From Streptomyces sp. NRRL S-337 (GTDB taxonomy: Bacteria; Actinomycetota; Actinomycetes; Streptomycetales; Streptomycetaceae), in NCBI RefSeq assembly GCF_000720175.1, contig NZ_JOIX01000103.1, positions 1 through 24,374 of the forward strand: a stretch of DNA of 24,374 nt, written 5' to 3'. The translations under genes were made by a program, and so were the position numbers. Under the pieces are notes generated by a model. That model ran no database searches, was not told the origin of the DNA, and saw only the letters and a program-made list of their open reading frames with translations. How positions within the stretch are numbered: position 1 is the first letter of the stretch; every line of letters starts with the position of its first letter. Positions 1-8,935 of the stretch are shown piece by piece.

Positions 1-5
1 CCGTT

Positions 6-56
6 GGGGGAGGGGGAAGAGGTGGGTGGGGGTGGGCGTTGGGGGTGTAAGGGGGG
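6..56 (+). other. G-tract array with G-quadruplex potential
   Basis: Seven runs of three or more G occur within 51 bases (6-10, 12-16, 24-26, 28-32, 34-36, 41-45, 51-56), separated by loops of 1 to 7 bases. This fits the generic G-quadruplex pattern on the + strand. It lies in non-coding sequence at the window edge, downstream of the leftward nucleotidyltransferase gene. The rest of 1-163 shows no gene and only weak inverted repeats. Whether the tract folds or affects transcription is not known from sequence alone. Confidence 0.5.
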
Positions 57-163
57 CTGCGGACCCGTAGGGGTGGGTCGAACAGATCCCGTAAGGGTCG
101 CGAGGGCCCCCTGCGGGCCACAACCGGACACGCGGGCGGAGCTATTCCCGCTGACCAGCGACG

Positions 164-922
164 TCAGGTGTACGCGGCACGACGCGCGCCCCCACTCAGC
201 CGCACACTCCCCCAACGGGAGGGGACGGGCCGGAGGGGCCTTGTTCGTGGACGTAAAGCGAAGAAGTCCGTCACCCGGGCCCGGTCCGGTTCGGGTGGGA
301 GGGGGGAGCCGGACACCGCTGCGTCGGCCTCCTCGGTCAGGTGGGCCATCCGTCGTTCGACCGTCTCCCAGGTCACCTCGCCCCGCCGGACCGCGAGCAG
401 CTCGGTGCGGTCGTCGCCGACGTCCAGCGTGAGCGCGCCCGTACGCAGCAGATCGCGGGCGCTCGCCAGCAGGTGCAGCAGATGCATGGCGTGCTTCCAG
501 CGCGGCGCCCCGTGGCGTCGGAGATCCGCCCGCAGTTGCTTGAGCTGGCCGGTGGCGTAGCCCGTGAACGTGCGGTGGACCTGGCGGGAGAGGAACGCCG
601 CGCGCAGCGACAGCAGCTCGTGGCCGGTGGCGTCGATGCGCTCCACGAAGGGGGAGTGCAGGCACTCCAGGGCGGTGGGGTTGGCCCGCAGCGCCAGTTG
701 GCAGAAGCGTTCCAGCTCCCAGGAGAACTCCTCCTCGCGCGGCCCCTCCACATGGGTCGGCGGCTTCTCGAAGCCCCAGAACAGGCGGGTGGGGGCGAGA
801 TACACCCCGCGCCGGTCGGTGTCACTGCTCTCGGTCGCCAGCCCGAAGGCCCGCGAGCCCATCACGCAGGCGTAGACGGTGTGCTCGGCGACCAGGGCGT
901 GGTCTGCGGCGGCTGCGGACAT
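164..922 (-). CDS. YcgL/COG3541-type nucleotidyltransferase
   Basis: This 252-residue protein belongs to the DNA polymerase beta-like nucleotidyltransferase superfamily. Residues 22-36 carry the GS motif (G22-S23) followed by D34-x-D36, the expected metal-binding pair. A Glu-rich stretch (about 59-71) follows, and then a helical region typical of the YcgL family. The family is predicted to transfer a nucleotide to an unknown acceptor, and its substrate is not established. The ATG at 922 was chosen because the protein family begins shortly before the GS motif and a leaderless promoter sits immediately upstream. The reading frame stays open to 1498, but that extension runs antisense to aroH and is not credible. 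The gene diverges from aroH. Confidence 0.82.
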   Translation of the reverse strand: MSAAAADHALVAEHTVYACVMGSRAFGLATESSDTDRRGVYLAPTRLFWGFEKPPTHVEGPREEEFSWELERFCQLALRANPTALECLHSPFVERIDATGHELLSLRAAFLSRQVHRTFTGYATGQLKQLRADLRRHGAPRWKHAMHLLHLLASARDLLRTGALTLDVGDDRTELLAVRRGEVTWETVERRMAHLTEEADAAVSGSPLPPEPDRARVTDFFALRPRTRPLRPVPSRWGSVRLSGGARRAAYT

Positions 923-929
923 GGCGGCG

Positions 930-958
930 ATTGTCGCTGGTGGGAGGGGGAATGTCAC
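930..958 (-). promoter_or_regulatory. Candidate leaderless promoter of the nucleotidyltransferase gene
   Basis: Read on the minus strand, GTGACA (953-958, -35-like) and GACAAT (930-935, -10-like) are separated by 17 bp. The -10 hexamer ends exactly 7 nt before the ATG at 922, which would place transcription start on the A of the start codon. No Shine-Dalgarno sequence is visible upstream of this ATG, consistent with a leaderless mRNA. This is inferred from spacing only. Confidence 0.55.
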
Positions 959-1126
959 CAGGTTTGCGGCGGACGGCCGGGACCGGGCCGGTGCGTTCCG
1001 GCCGGGGCCGGCGCGGGGCCGGGCGGGCGGACGGCCGTCGCGTACGCGATGTCGGTGCGGCTGGTTACGCTGAGCAGTGAAGCGCACGGATGTGTGGCGC
1101 GCTCGAGGACGCAGGGGAGCAGTGAC

Positions 1127-1489
1127 GTGGCGGTACGAGCGGTCCGCGGGGCCGTCCAGCTGGAGCGGGACGACGCGGAGCATATGCAGGAGCAGGTCGG
1201 TGGGCTGCTCACCGCCATCCTGGAGCGCAACGGACTGCTCGCGGACGACCTGATCAGCGTGTGGTTCACGGCCACCCCGGACCTGCACAGCGATTTCCCG
1301 GCCGCCGCCGCCCGCGCCCTGGGCATCACGGACGTCCCGCTGATCTGCGCCGAGGAACTGGACGTCGACGGCGCCATGGAGCGCGTGGTGCGGGTGCTCG
1401 CCCATGTGGAGACCGAGCTGTCGAAGGCCAAGATCGCCCACGTCTACCTCGGCGCCGCCGGGGCGCTGCGAAAGGACATCGCGCAGTGA
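1127..1489 (+). CDS. aroH: Chorismate mutase, AroH type
   Basis: This 120-residue protein has the length and sequence of the monofunctional AroH-class (Bacillus-type, pseudo-alpha/beta-barrel) chorismate mutase, which converts chorismate to prephenate in the cytoplasm. Recognisable parts are the N-terminal VRAVRGAVQLERDD segment, the central LISVWFTATPDLHSDFPA stretch and the C-terminal HVYLGAAGALRKDI segment, which holds the family's conserved Arg and Tyr near the active site. The GTG start at 1127 is preceded by GGGGAG at 1114-1119, 7 nt upstream. The stop overlaps the GTG of tyrA by 4 nt, so the two are translationally coupled. That fits: the next gene consumes the product. Confidence 0.92.
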   Translation: MAVRAVRGAVQLERDDAEHMQEQVGGLLTAILERNGLLADDLISVWFTATPDLHSDFPAAAARALGITDVPLICAEELDVDGAMERVVRVLAHVETELSKAKIAHVYLGAAGALRKDIAQ

Positions 1490-2571
1490 GGACCGCACTC
1501 GTCATCGGAACCGGCCTGATCGGCACCTCGGCCGCGCTCGCCCTCGGCGCGCGCGGTGTGCAGGTCTATCTGGAGGACCACGACCAGGCCCAGGCCCTGA
1601 CCGCCGCTGCGCTCGGCGCGGGCACCGCCGAGGCGCCCCCGGGGCCGGTCGATCTGGCCGTGGTGGCCGTGCCGCCGGCCCATGTGGCGTCGGCGCTCGC
1701 CGATGCCATACGGCGAGGGGTGGCCCGCGGGTACATCGACGTGGCCAGCGTCAAGGGCGGCCCGCGCCGTGAGCTGGAGGCGATGGGCTGCGACCTGAGC
1801 GCCTACCTGGGCACGCACCCGATGGCCGGCAAGGAGCGCTCCGGGCCGCTGGCCGCCACCGCCGACCTCTTCGAGGGCCGCCCCTGGGTGCTCACCCCGG
1901 CCCCCGGCGGCGACACCGAGGTGCTCAACCTCGCCCTGGAGCTGGTCGCGCTCTGCCGGGCTGTCCCGGTCGTGATGGACGCGGACGCCCACGACCGCGC
2001 CGTCGCCCTGGTCTCGCACACCCCCCAGCTGCTCTCCAGCCTGGTCGCCGCCCGTCTCAAGGGCGCCGACGAGACCGCCGTCCGGCTCTGTGGCCAGGGC
2101 ATCCGGGACGTGACCCGGATCGCGGCCTCCGACCCGGCGATGTGGATCGACATCCTCTCCGCGAACCCGGGCCCGGTCGCGGACGTGCTCGCCGAGATCG
2201 CCGCCGACCTGGACGAGACCGTCCGGTCCCTGCGCTCCCTGGAGTCCGCCGACGAGGAGAAGCGCGGCGGCGGCGCCAGCGGCATCGAGGACGTCCTGCG
2301 GCGCGGCAACGCCGGCCGCGAGCGGGTCCCCGGCAAGCACGGCGCCGCCCCGGCCGCGTACGAGATCGTCGCCGTGTACATCGGCGACCAGCCCGGCGAG
2401 CTGGCCCGGATCTTCGCCGACGCCGGCCGTGCCGGGGTCAACATCGAGGACGTCCGCATCGAGCACGCCACCGGTCAGCAGGCCGGTTTCATCCAGCTGA
2501 TGGTCGAGCCGAAGGCGGTCCCGGTGCTGACCGCGGAGCTGCGGGAGCGGGGCTGGTCCATCCGGCAGTGA
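1486..2571 (+). CDS. tyrA: Prephenate dehydrogenase with C-terminal ACT domain
   Basis: This 361-residue enzyme oxidatively decarboxylates prephenate to 4-hydroxyphenylpyruvate in tyrosine synthesis. Residues 8-13 form the Rossmann GTGLIG nucleotide-binding loop. The THPMAGKE block (about 110-117, H111) and SHTPQ block (177-181, H178) are the conserved dehydrogenase histidine motifs. Residues from about 292 to the end form an ACT domain (IGDQPGELARIFADAG), the usual site of allosteric tyrosine sensing. The GTG start at 1486 overlaps the aroH stop (GTGA). Feedback control by tyrosine is expected from the family and is not shown by the sequence. Confidence 0.94.
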   Translation: MRTALVIGTGLIGTSAALALGARGVQVYLEDHDQAQALTAAALGAGTAEAPPGPVDLAVVAVPPAHVASALADAIRRGVARGYIDVASVKGGPRRELEAMGCDLSAYLGTHPMAGKERSGPLAATADLFEGRPWVLTPAPGGDTEVLNLALELVALCRAVPVVMDADAHDRAVALVSHTPQLLSSLVAARLKGADETAVRLCGQGIRDVTRIAASDPAMWIDILSANPGPVADVLAEIAADLDETVRSLRSLESADEEKRGGGASGIEDVLRRGNAGRERVPGKHGAAPAAYEIVAVYIGDQPGELARIFADAGRAGVNIEDVRIEHATGQQAGFIQLMVEPKAVPVLTAELRERGWSIRQ

Positions 2572-2692
2572 CATCCCGGGTCCGCCCGCCCGGGACGCGG
2601 TGGACGGTGCCGTCCGGGTGAGCCAGTAACCTTGGGCGAGGCCCTCATGGCCCTTGGACCCCGCCCCGTGTACCAGAAAGGTGTTCGTCACC

Positions 2693-3412
2693 GTGGAAAC
2701 CGCCGCCCGGACCGCCCCGGCTGCAGTGATTGTCGCCATCGACGGCCCCGCAGGCACGGGCAAGTCCAGCACGTCCAAGGCCGTCGCCGCCAAGCTGGGC
2801 CTCGGCTACCTCGACACCGGCGCCCAGTACCGCGCGATCACGTGGTGGATGCTCAACAACGGCATCGATGTGAACGACGCCACGGCGGTGGCCGACGCCG
2901 CCGCCAAGCCCGCGATCGTCTCCGGTACGGACCCGGCCGCCCCGACCATCACGGTCGACGGCCTGGACGCCGCGGGCCCGATCCGCACCCAGGAGGTCAC
3001 CGCCGCGGTCAGCGCCGTCAGCGCGGTCCCCGAGGTGCGGGCCCTGATCACCGACCTGCAGCGCTCCATCGCCACCGCGGCTCCGAACGGCATCGTCGTC
3101 GAGGGCCGCGACATCGGCAGCACGGTCCTTCCCGACGCCGACCTCAAGGTCTTCCTCACCGCCTCGCCCGAGGCCCGGGCGGCCCGCCGCAGCGGCGAGC
3201 TCAAGGGCAAGGAGGCCGCGGACCTGGCGGCCACCCGCGAGGCGCTGATCAAGCGGGACACCGCCGACTCCTCCCGTAAGACCTCGCCGCTGGCCAAGGC
3301 GGACGACGCGGTCGAGGTGGACACCACCGAGCTCACCCTCGACCAGGTCATCGAGTGCGTGGTCACCCTCATCGAGGGCGCCAGCGCCGAAAAGGCGGGA
3401 CTCGCCCGGTGA
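2693..3412 (+). CDS. cmk: Cytidylate kinase
   Basis: This 239-residue protein phosphorylates CMP and dCMP using ATP. The P-loop GPAGTGKS is at residues 18-25. GYLDTGAQYRAITWWML follows as the nucleotide-binding block, then VVEGRDIGSTVLPDADLKVFLTA, the GRDIG motif typical of Cmk. The GTG at 2693 was chosen because it gives the short N-terminus seen in Streptomyces homologues and has AAAGG at 2677-2681. An in-frame TTG at 2654 and GTG at 2681 would add 13 or 4 residues. The stop overlaps the following acyltransferase GTG by 4 nt. Confidence 0.94.
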   Translation: METAARTAPAAVIVAIDGPAGTGKSSTSKAVAAKLGLGYLDTGAQYRAITWWMLNNGIDVNDATAVADAAAKPAIVSGTDPAAPTITVDGLDAAGPIRTQEVTAAVSAVSAVPEVRALITDLQRSIATAAPNGIVVEGRDIGSTVLPDADLKVFLTASPEARAARRSGELKGKEAADLAATREALIKRDTADSSRKTSPLAKADDAVEVDTTELTLDQVIECVVTLIEGASAEKAGLAR

Positions 3413-4110
3413 CCGACACGGGGGCACCGAGCGCTACCGGCGCCGGGGCCGGGGCCGGGCAGGCGTCCGGAGTCCCGAGCGCCTCCGGTGCCGCGGTCGG
3501 CCGGCGGATCGGCATCGGCCTGATGTACGGCCTGTGGCGGCCGCGGGTGCTGGGCGCCTGGCGGGTGCCGTCCACCGGCCCGGTGATCCTCGCCGTCAAC
3601 CACTCGCACGGCATCGACGGCCCGATGCTGATGGGCACCGCGCCGCGGCCGGTGCACTTCCTGATCAAGAAGGAAGCCTTCGTCGGCCCGCTGGACCCGT
3701 TCCTGCGGGGCATCGGGCAGCTGAAGGTGGACCGCAGCACCGCCGACCGCAAGGCGATCACCGACGCGCTCGCGGTGCTGGCGCACGGCGGAGTGCTGGG
3801 GATCTTCCCCGAGGGCACCCGCGGCGCGGGCGACTTCGCGTCGCTGCGGGCGGGCCTGGCGTACTTCGCGGTGCGCTCCGGCGCCCCCGTCGTGCCGGTC
3901 GCCGTGCTCGGCGGCGCGGAGCGCCGCAGCCGGCTGACACCGGCCGTGCCGCGGCTGCGCAGCCGCGTCGACGTCGTCTTCGGCGACGCCTTCGAGGCGG
4001 GTGACGGCAGCGGCCGGCGCACCCGTAAGGCGCTCGACGAGGCGACCGTACGGATCCAGGAGCGGCTGACCGCCCACCTGGCAGCGGCCAGGCGCCTGAC
4101 CGGGCGCTGA
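3409..4110 (+). CDS. PlsC-like 1-acylglycerol-3-phosphate acyltransferase
   Basis: This 233-residue protein is a lysophosphatidic-acid-type acyltransferase, expected to add a second acyl chain to glycerophospholipid precursors at the inner membrane face. The catalytic H-x4-D motif is NHSHGID (H65, D70). The phosphate-binding FPEGTR motif is at 133-138, followed by VVPVAVLGG, a typical later block. An Ala/Gly-rich tail of about 27 residues precedes the domain. It starts on a GTG overlapping the cmk stop, giving tight cmk-plsC coupling. Exact acceptor specificity cannot be read from sequence, so PlsC is a family assignment. Confidence 0.88.
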   Translation: MTDTGAPSATGAGAGAGQASGVPSASGAAVGRRIGIGLMYGLWRPRVLGAWRVPSTGPVILAVNHSHGIDGPMLMGTAPRPVHFLIKKEAFVGPLDPFLRGIGQLKVDRSTADRKAITDALAVLAHGGVLGIFPEGTRGAGDFASLRAGLAYFAVRSGAPVVPVAVLGGAERRSRLTPAVPRLRSRVDVVFGDAFEAGDGSGRRTRKALDEATVRIQERLTAHLAAARRLTGR

Positions 4111-4124
4111 CCGAAACTTGAGTA

Positions 4125-4148
4125 GTGGGCCGCGGACGAGCGGCCCAC
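4125..4148 (+). other. Perfect hairpin between plsC-like gene and der
   Basis: A 9-bp perfect inverted repeat (GTGGGCCGC at 4125-4133, GCGGCCCAC at 4140-4148) with a 6-nt loop occupies much of the 69-nt gap before der. There is no T-tract. It may attenuate or stabilise the transcript between the two genes. Confidence 0.4.
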
Positions 4149-4179
4149 CGATCACGATGATGAACGAGGAACGGACTTC

Positions 4180-5640
4180 ATGAACGACCAGATCCCCACC
4201 GGCGACGAGCACGGTGCGCTTGGCGACGCCGAGTACGCGGAGTTCATGGAGCTCGCCGCGCAGGAGGGCTTCGACCTTGAGGAGGTCGAGGGCGACATCG
4301 CCGCGGCCGGCCACGGCCCGCTGCCCGTCCTCGCCGTCATCGGCCGCCCCAATGTCGGTAAGTCGACACTGGTGAACCGCATCATCGGCCGCCGCGAGGC
4401 GGTCGTCGAGGACAAGCCGGGCGTCACCCGCGACCGGGTCACCTACGAGGCGGACTGGAACGGCCGCCGCTTCAAGGTCGTCGACACCGGCGGCTGGGAG
4501 CAGGACGTCCTCGGCATCGACGCGTCCGTGGCGATGCAGGCCGAGTTCGCCATCGAGGCCGCCGACGCGGTGGTCTTCGTCGTCGACGCCAAGGTCGGCG
4601 CGACCGACACCGACGAGGCCGTCGTCAAGCTGCTGCGCCGCGCCGGCAAGCCGGTCGTGCTGGTCGCCAACAAGGTCGACGGCCCGTCCGGCGAGGCCGA
4701 CGCCGCCATGCTGTGGTCGCTGGGCCTCGGCGAGCCGCACCCGGTCTCCGCGCTGCACGGCCGGGGCACCGGCGACATGCTCGACGCGGCGCTGGAGGCA
4801 CTGCCCGAGGCGCCCGCGCAGACCTTCGGCCAGACCGTCGGCGGGCCGCGCCGGGTCGCGTTGATCGGCCGCCCGAACGTCGGTAAGTCCTCGCTGCTGA
4901 ACAAGGTCGCCGGCGAGGAGCGGGTGGTCGTCAACGAACTGGCCGGCACCACCCGCGACCCGGTCGACGAGCTGATCCAACTCGGCGGCAAAACCTGGAA
5001 GTTCGTGGACACCGCCGGTATCCGCCGCCGGGTGCACCTCCAGGAAGGCGCGGACTACTACGCCTCGCTGCGCACCGCCGCGGCCGTGGAGAAGGCCGAG
5101 GTCGCGGTCGTGCTGATCGACGCGGGCGAGTCCATCAGCGTCCAGGACCAGCGGATCATCACGATGGCCGTGGAGGCCGGCCGGGCCCTGGTCATCGCCT
5201 ACAACAAGTGGGACAACCTCGACGAGGAGCGCCGTTTCTACCTGGAGCGGGAGATCGAGCGGGACCTCGTCCAGGTCCCGTGGGCGATGCGGGTGAACGT
5301 CTCCGCGCGCACCGGCCGCCACATGGAGAAGCTGGTCCCGGCCATCGAGACCGCGCTGGCCGGCTGGGAGACCCGTATCCCCACCGGCCGGCTGAACGCC
5401 TTCCTCGGCGAGATCGTCGCCTCCCACCCGCACCCGATCCGCGGTGGCAAGCAGCCCCGCATCCTCTTCGGCACCCAGGCCGGCACCAAGCCGCCCCGCT
5501 TCGTCCTCTTCGCCTCCGGCTTCCTGGAGGCCGGCTATCGCCGCTTCATCGAGCGTCGCCTGCGCGAGGAGTTCGGTTTTGACGGCACCCCGATCCACAT
5601 CTCGGTGCGGGTCCGGGAGAAGCGCAGCAAGAAGAAGTAG
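4180..5640 (+). CDS. der: Ribosome-assembly GTPase Der (EngA)
   Basis: This 486-residue GTPase has two tandem G domains, the hallmark of Der, which acts in 50S subunit maturation. The first P-loop GRPNVGKS is at 55-62, with a DTGGWE switch and NKVD specificity motif. The second GRPNVGKS is at 230-237, followed by a DTAG switch and NKWD. The C-terminal KH-like domain fills roughly 390-486 and ends in a Lys-rich tail. About 48 acidic residues precede the first G domain, an extension I associate with actinobacterial Der. The ATG at 4180 has GAGGA at 4166-4170. Confidence 0.96.
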   Translation: MNDQIPTGDEHGALGDAEYAEFMELAAQEGFDLEEVEGDIAAAGHGPLPVLAVIGRPNVGKSTLVNRIIGRREAVVEDKPGVTRDRVTYEADWNGRRFKVVDTGGWEQDVLGIDASVAMQAEFAIEAADAVVFVVDAKVGATDTDEAVVKLLRRAGKPVVLVANKVDGPSGEADAAMLWSLGLGEPHPVSALHGRGTGDMLDAALEALPEAPAQTFGQTVGGPRRVALIGRPNVGKSSLLNKVAGEERVVVNELAGTTRDPVDELIQLGGKTWKFVDTAGIRRRVHLQEGADYYASLRTAAAVEKAEVAVVLIDAGESISVQDQRIITMAVEAGRALVIAYNKWDNLDEERRFYLEREIERDLVQVPWAMRVNVSARTGRHMEKLVPAIETALAGWETRIPTGRLNAFLGEIVASHPHPIRGGKQPRILFGTQAGTKPPRFVLFASGFLEAGYRRFIERRLREEFGFDGTPIHISVRVREKRSKKK

Positions 5641-5665
5641 CGGCGATTGCGGGTGCCCCGGGGCC

Positions 5666-6034
5666 TCAGGAGTGGCGGGGGTGGGCGTCCCGGGGGCTCG
5701 GGGGGAGAGCCGGGAGGTGGCTGCGGGCGTGGTACGGCTGGCGGCCGACGACCTCCCAGTGGCCCGTGGACGCCGTCGTACGGCCCCAATTCCCGGTGCC
5801 GCCCAGCACTTCCGAGATCTCCGGCTCGTCCGTGCGGTCCCCGGGCAGCGCCCGGAAGGAGCGGCGGTACTCGGCGTACAGCGCGTCGTAGATCGGCGTG
5901 GCGGAACCACGGTCGGTCGGGCGCGTCGTCCCGTGCTCGTGCGACGGGCGCATGCCGGGGATCGGGTGGGCGTACGGGGCGCGGGAGGAGGGGTCGTATG
6001 CGTGCACGTATGTGCCAACGACCCCGATGGCCAC
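5666..6034 (-). CDS. Conserved hypothetical small protein, hydrophilic
   Basis: This 122-residue protein has no recognised domain, signal peptide or membrane segment. Its centre is rich in Pro, His, Thr and Arg and contains a coherent block (PIPGMRPSHEHGTTRPTDRG, then an Ala-Tyr-Arg helix YDALYAEYRRSFRALPGD). I associate this block with a conserved Streptomyces protein next to der. The C-terminus is Gly/Pro-rich. Convergent with der, it lies 28 nt beyond the terminator hairpin of the gene upstream of it, so it probably has its own promoter. The GTG at 6034 lacks a clear ribosome binding site, and an in-frame GTG at 6007 is an alternative. Function unknown. Confidence 0.6.
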   Translation of the reverse strand: MAIGVVGTYVHAYDPSSRAPYAHPIPGMRPSHEHGTTRPTDRGSATPIYDALYAEYRRSFRALPGDRTDEPEISEVLGGTGNWGRTTASTGHWEVVGRQPYHARSHLPALPPSPRDAHPRHS

Positions 6035-6062
6035 GGGATGCGGCCTGTGCGCGGAAATGGCT

Positions 6063-6110
6063 GATCGCGGGGGCAGGACCGGCCGAAACGACGGTCCTGC
6101 CCCCGCGATC
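6063..6110 (-). terminator. Perfect 19-bp terminator hairpin
   Basis: GATCGCGGGGGCAGGACCG (6063-6081) is followed by a 10-nt loop and its exact reverse complement (6092-6110). It begins 15 nt past the stop of the leftward gene ending at 6125, the place expected for that gene's terminator. No U-tract follows, as is common in streptomycetes. Confidence 0.8.
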
Positions 6111-6124
6111 GGGTGCCGGGTCGG

Positions 6125-6931
6125 TCAGGTGCCGGCCAGCGGCATGGCCGCGGCGACCAGCTTGCCCTGTGCGGCGGCCTGCTCCAGCGCCTGCCGCATG
6201 AGGTCCTCGCGCGGCTGGTGACCGATGGTGCCCGCGGGCGCGGCGTACATCAGCACGGTCTGGGCCTTGTTGGCCGCGGTGCGCCAGCCGTCCGACACGG
6301 CCAGCGGCTGATGGGCCTGCCACCAGGCGGCCTGGCTGCCGCCGCTGCCCGGCTGCAGCACGGCGTGCAGCTTGCCCATCGCCAGCAGGGCGGACCAGCC
6401 CGGGATGACGGCGGGCAGCTTGTTCATGTCCGAGACCGGCTGGAAGCCCTGCTCCAGGAGCAGCGGCAGGAAGTCGTCGTCCAGGCTGACCGAGCCGGGG
6501 CGGGCGATCGGGCCGTCCGGTTCGACGACCAGGGCCGGGCGCAGATCGTCCTCGACGAGCACCAGCCCACAGGTGATCCCGAGGGTGGCCTGGCGTTCAC
6601 TCGTGGGGATCGGAGTGGCCGACGCGGCCTGCGCTCCGGGGTTGGGGGCGGCGTCCTCTCCGGTGATGGAGCGCACGGCTCCCTGGAGCTGCTCCTCCGA
6701 TACCGGGACGACCTGCGAGGGGATGCAGGTGGCATGGGCGAAGGCGAGCACCGCGGTTTCCTCGCCCACGAACAGGACGGTGCTGGTGCGCTCCTGCTCG
6801 CTGTCTCCGGGGGTCCGGCAGGAGGTGCAGTCGTAGCTGCCGGGGGCGTCGCCACCGGCCAGCAGGCGGTCGGCTTCTTCGTCGCCGATCTCGGCGCGAA
6901 CGTCGTCGCTGACGTCGAGCATGCGCGGCAC
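6125..6931 (-). CDS. Conserved actinobacterial protein of unknown function
   Basis: This 268-residue soluble protein begins with an acidic helical segment (MLDVSDDVRAEIGDEEADRLL), then a CxxC pair (YDCTSCRTPGD, about 34-44) that could bind metal or form a disulfide. A mixed alpha/beta body follows. The second half reads like a degenerate binding domain (LGITCGLVLVEDDLRPALVVEP and FLPLLLEQGFQPV). There is no signal peptide or membrane helix. I do not recognise the family. The GTG at 6931 was chosen because GAGGAG lies 6 nt upstream; an ATG at 6922 is an alternative. It diverges from the Rpf gene and is followed by a strong hairpin. Confidence 0.75.
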   Translation of the reverse strand: MPRMLDVSDDVRAEIGDEEADRLLAGGDAPGSYDCTSCRTPGDSEQERTSTVLFVGEETAVLAFAHATCIPSQVVPVSEEQLQGAVRSITGEDAAPNPGAQAASATPIPTSERQATLGITCGLVLVEDDLRPALVVEPDGPIARPGSVSLDDDFLPLLLEQGFQPVSDMNKLPAVIPGWSALLAMGKLHAVLQPGSGGSQAAWWQAHQPLAVSDGWRTAANKAQTVLMYAAPAGTIGHQPREDLMRQALEQAAAQGKLVAAAMPLAGT

Positions 6932-6993
6932 GGGTGGCTCCTCGATCTCTGTGCGTCTGCCGGGCGGTCTCCCGGCTCGTACAAGGACAACGG

Positions 6994-7014
6994 GTGACCT
7001 GCGGCAGGGGTCAC
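6994..7014. promoter_or_regulatory. Inverted repeat in divergent promoter region
   Basis: GTGACC (6994-6999) and GGTCAC (7009-7014) form a perfect 6-bp inverted repeat separated by 9 bp. It lies between the divergent unknown gene (start 6931) and the Rpf gene (start 7216). The spacing does not match the Crp-type TGTGA-N6-TCACA site. It may be an operator for an unidentified regulator. Confidence 0.3.
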
Positions 7015-7092
7015 GCGACGACGGGAACAGAATCGAACCATTCCCCGCACAGAGGAGAACTACGGAAAGTCACCCGTTGGGCGATCACGTAG

Positions 7093-8441
<1,349 letters not shown>

Positions 8442-8935
8442 CGGTACCTCCTCGGCGGCCCGGCACCTCCCCCGGTGCGGGCCGGACCGTCGCGGTTCGG
8501 CTGCTCCCCCGTTCGAGCAGACGAAGTGCCCCACCGTGCCCCGGCGTCGGACGCCGGGCGCCGCAACGGCCCCGTACAGGCTTCCGGTTGGGGCGGGGCC
8601 CCGGCAAGGCGGAACCCGGGCCGGATCCGGACAGAATCCGGGGGCGGCCGCGGCGGAGAATGACCGACACGCGGGGGGCGGAGTGCGGCCCTCCGCCGCC
8701 GCCACGCCGTACTGCGGCAACGGGACGGGGGCCGACGGGATTTGTGGGGGCGAGGTTCCGTGCCGCCGCTACCGATGGCCTAACTCTTTCGGTACATCTT
8801 GGCGAAAGCGCCCAACCCGGAACCAGCTTGTGCGGTCTTCGCGTTCAGAAAAGGGATGCCTTGCGCGGGGGAGGGGTGCGCGCGGCGACCGCAGGGAGAG
8901 CGGGACGACCGGAAGACCATGGGGACACAGGGACG
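8442..8935. other. Intergenic region between small secreted protein and glycosyltransferase
   Basis: No convincing gene is present here. It must carry the promoters of the leftward small secreted protein gene and the rightward glycosyltransferase gene. An AT-richer stretch at about 8775-8860 is the likeliest promoter site, but I could not assign clear -35/-10 hexamers. Open frames crossing this stretch have poor coding bias. Confidence 0.5.

Noticed and set aside
164..1498. N-terminally extended 444-codon form of the nucleotidyltransferase
   Set aside because: The first 192 codons are antisense to aroH and unrelated to the family; the domain and promoter geometry support the ATG at 922.
2806..6018. 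1070-codon open frame on the minus strand opposite cmk, plsC-like and der
   Set aside because: It is a high-GC shadow of well-recognised genes on the other strand, with no domain and biased composition.
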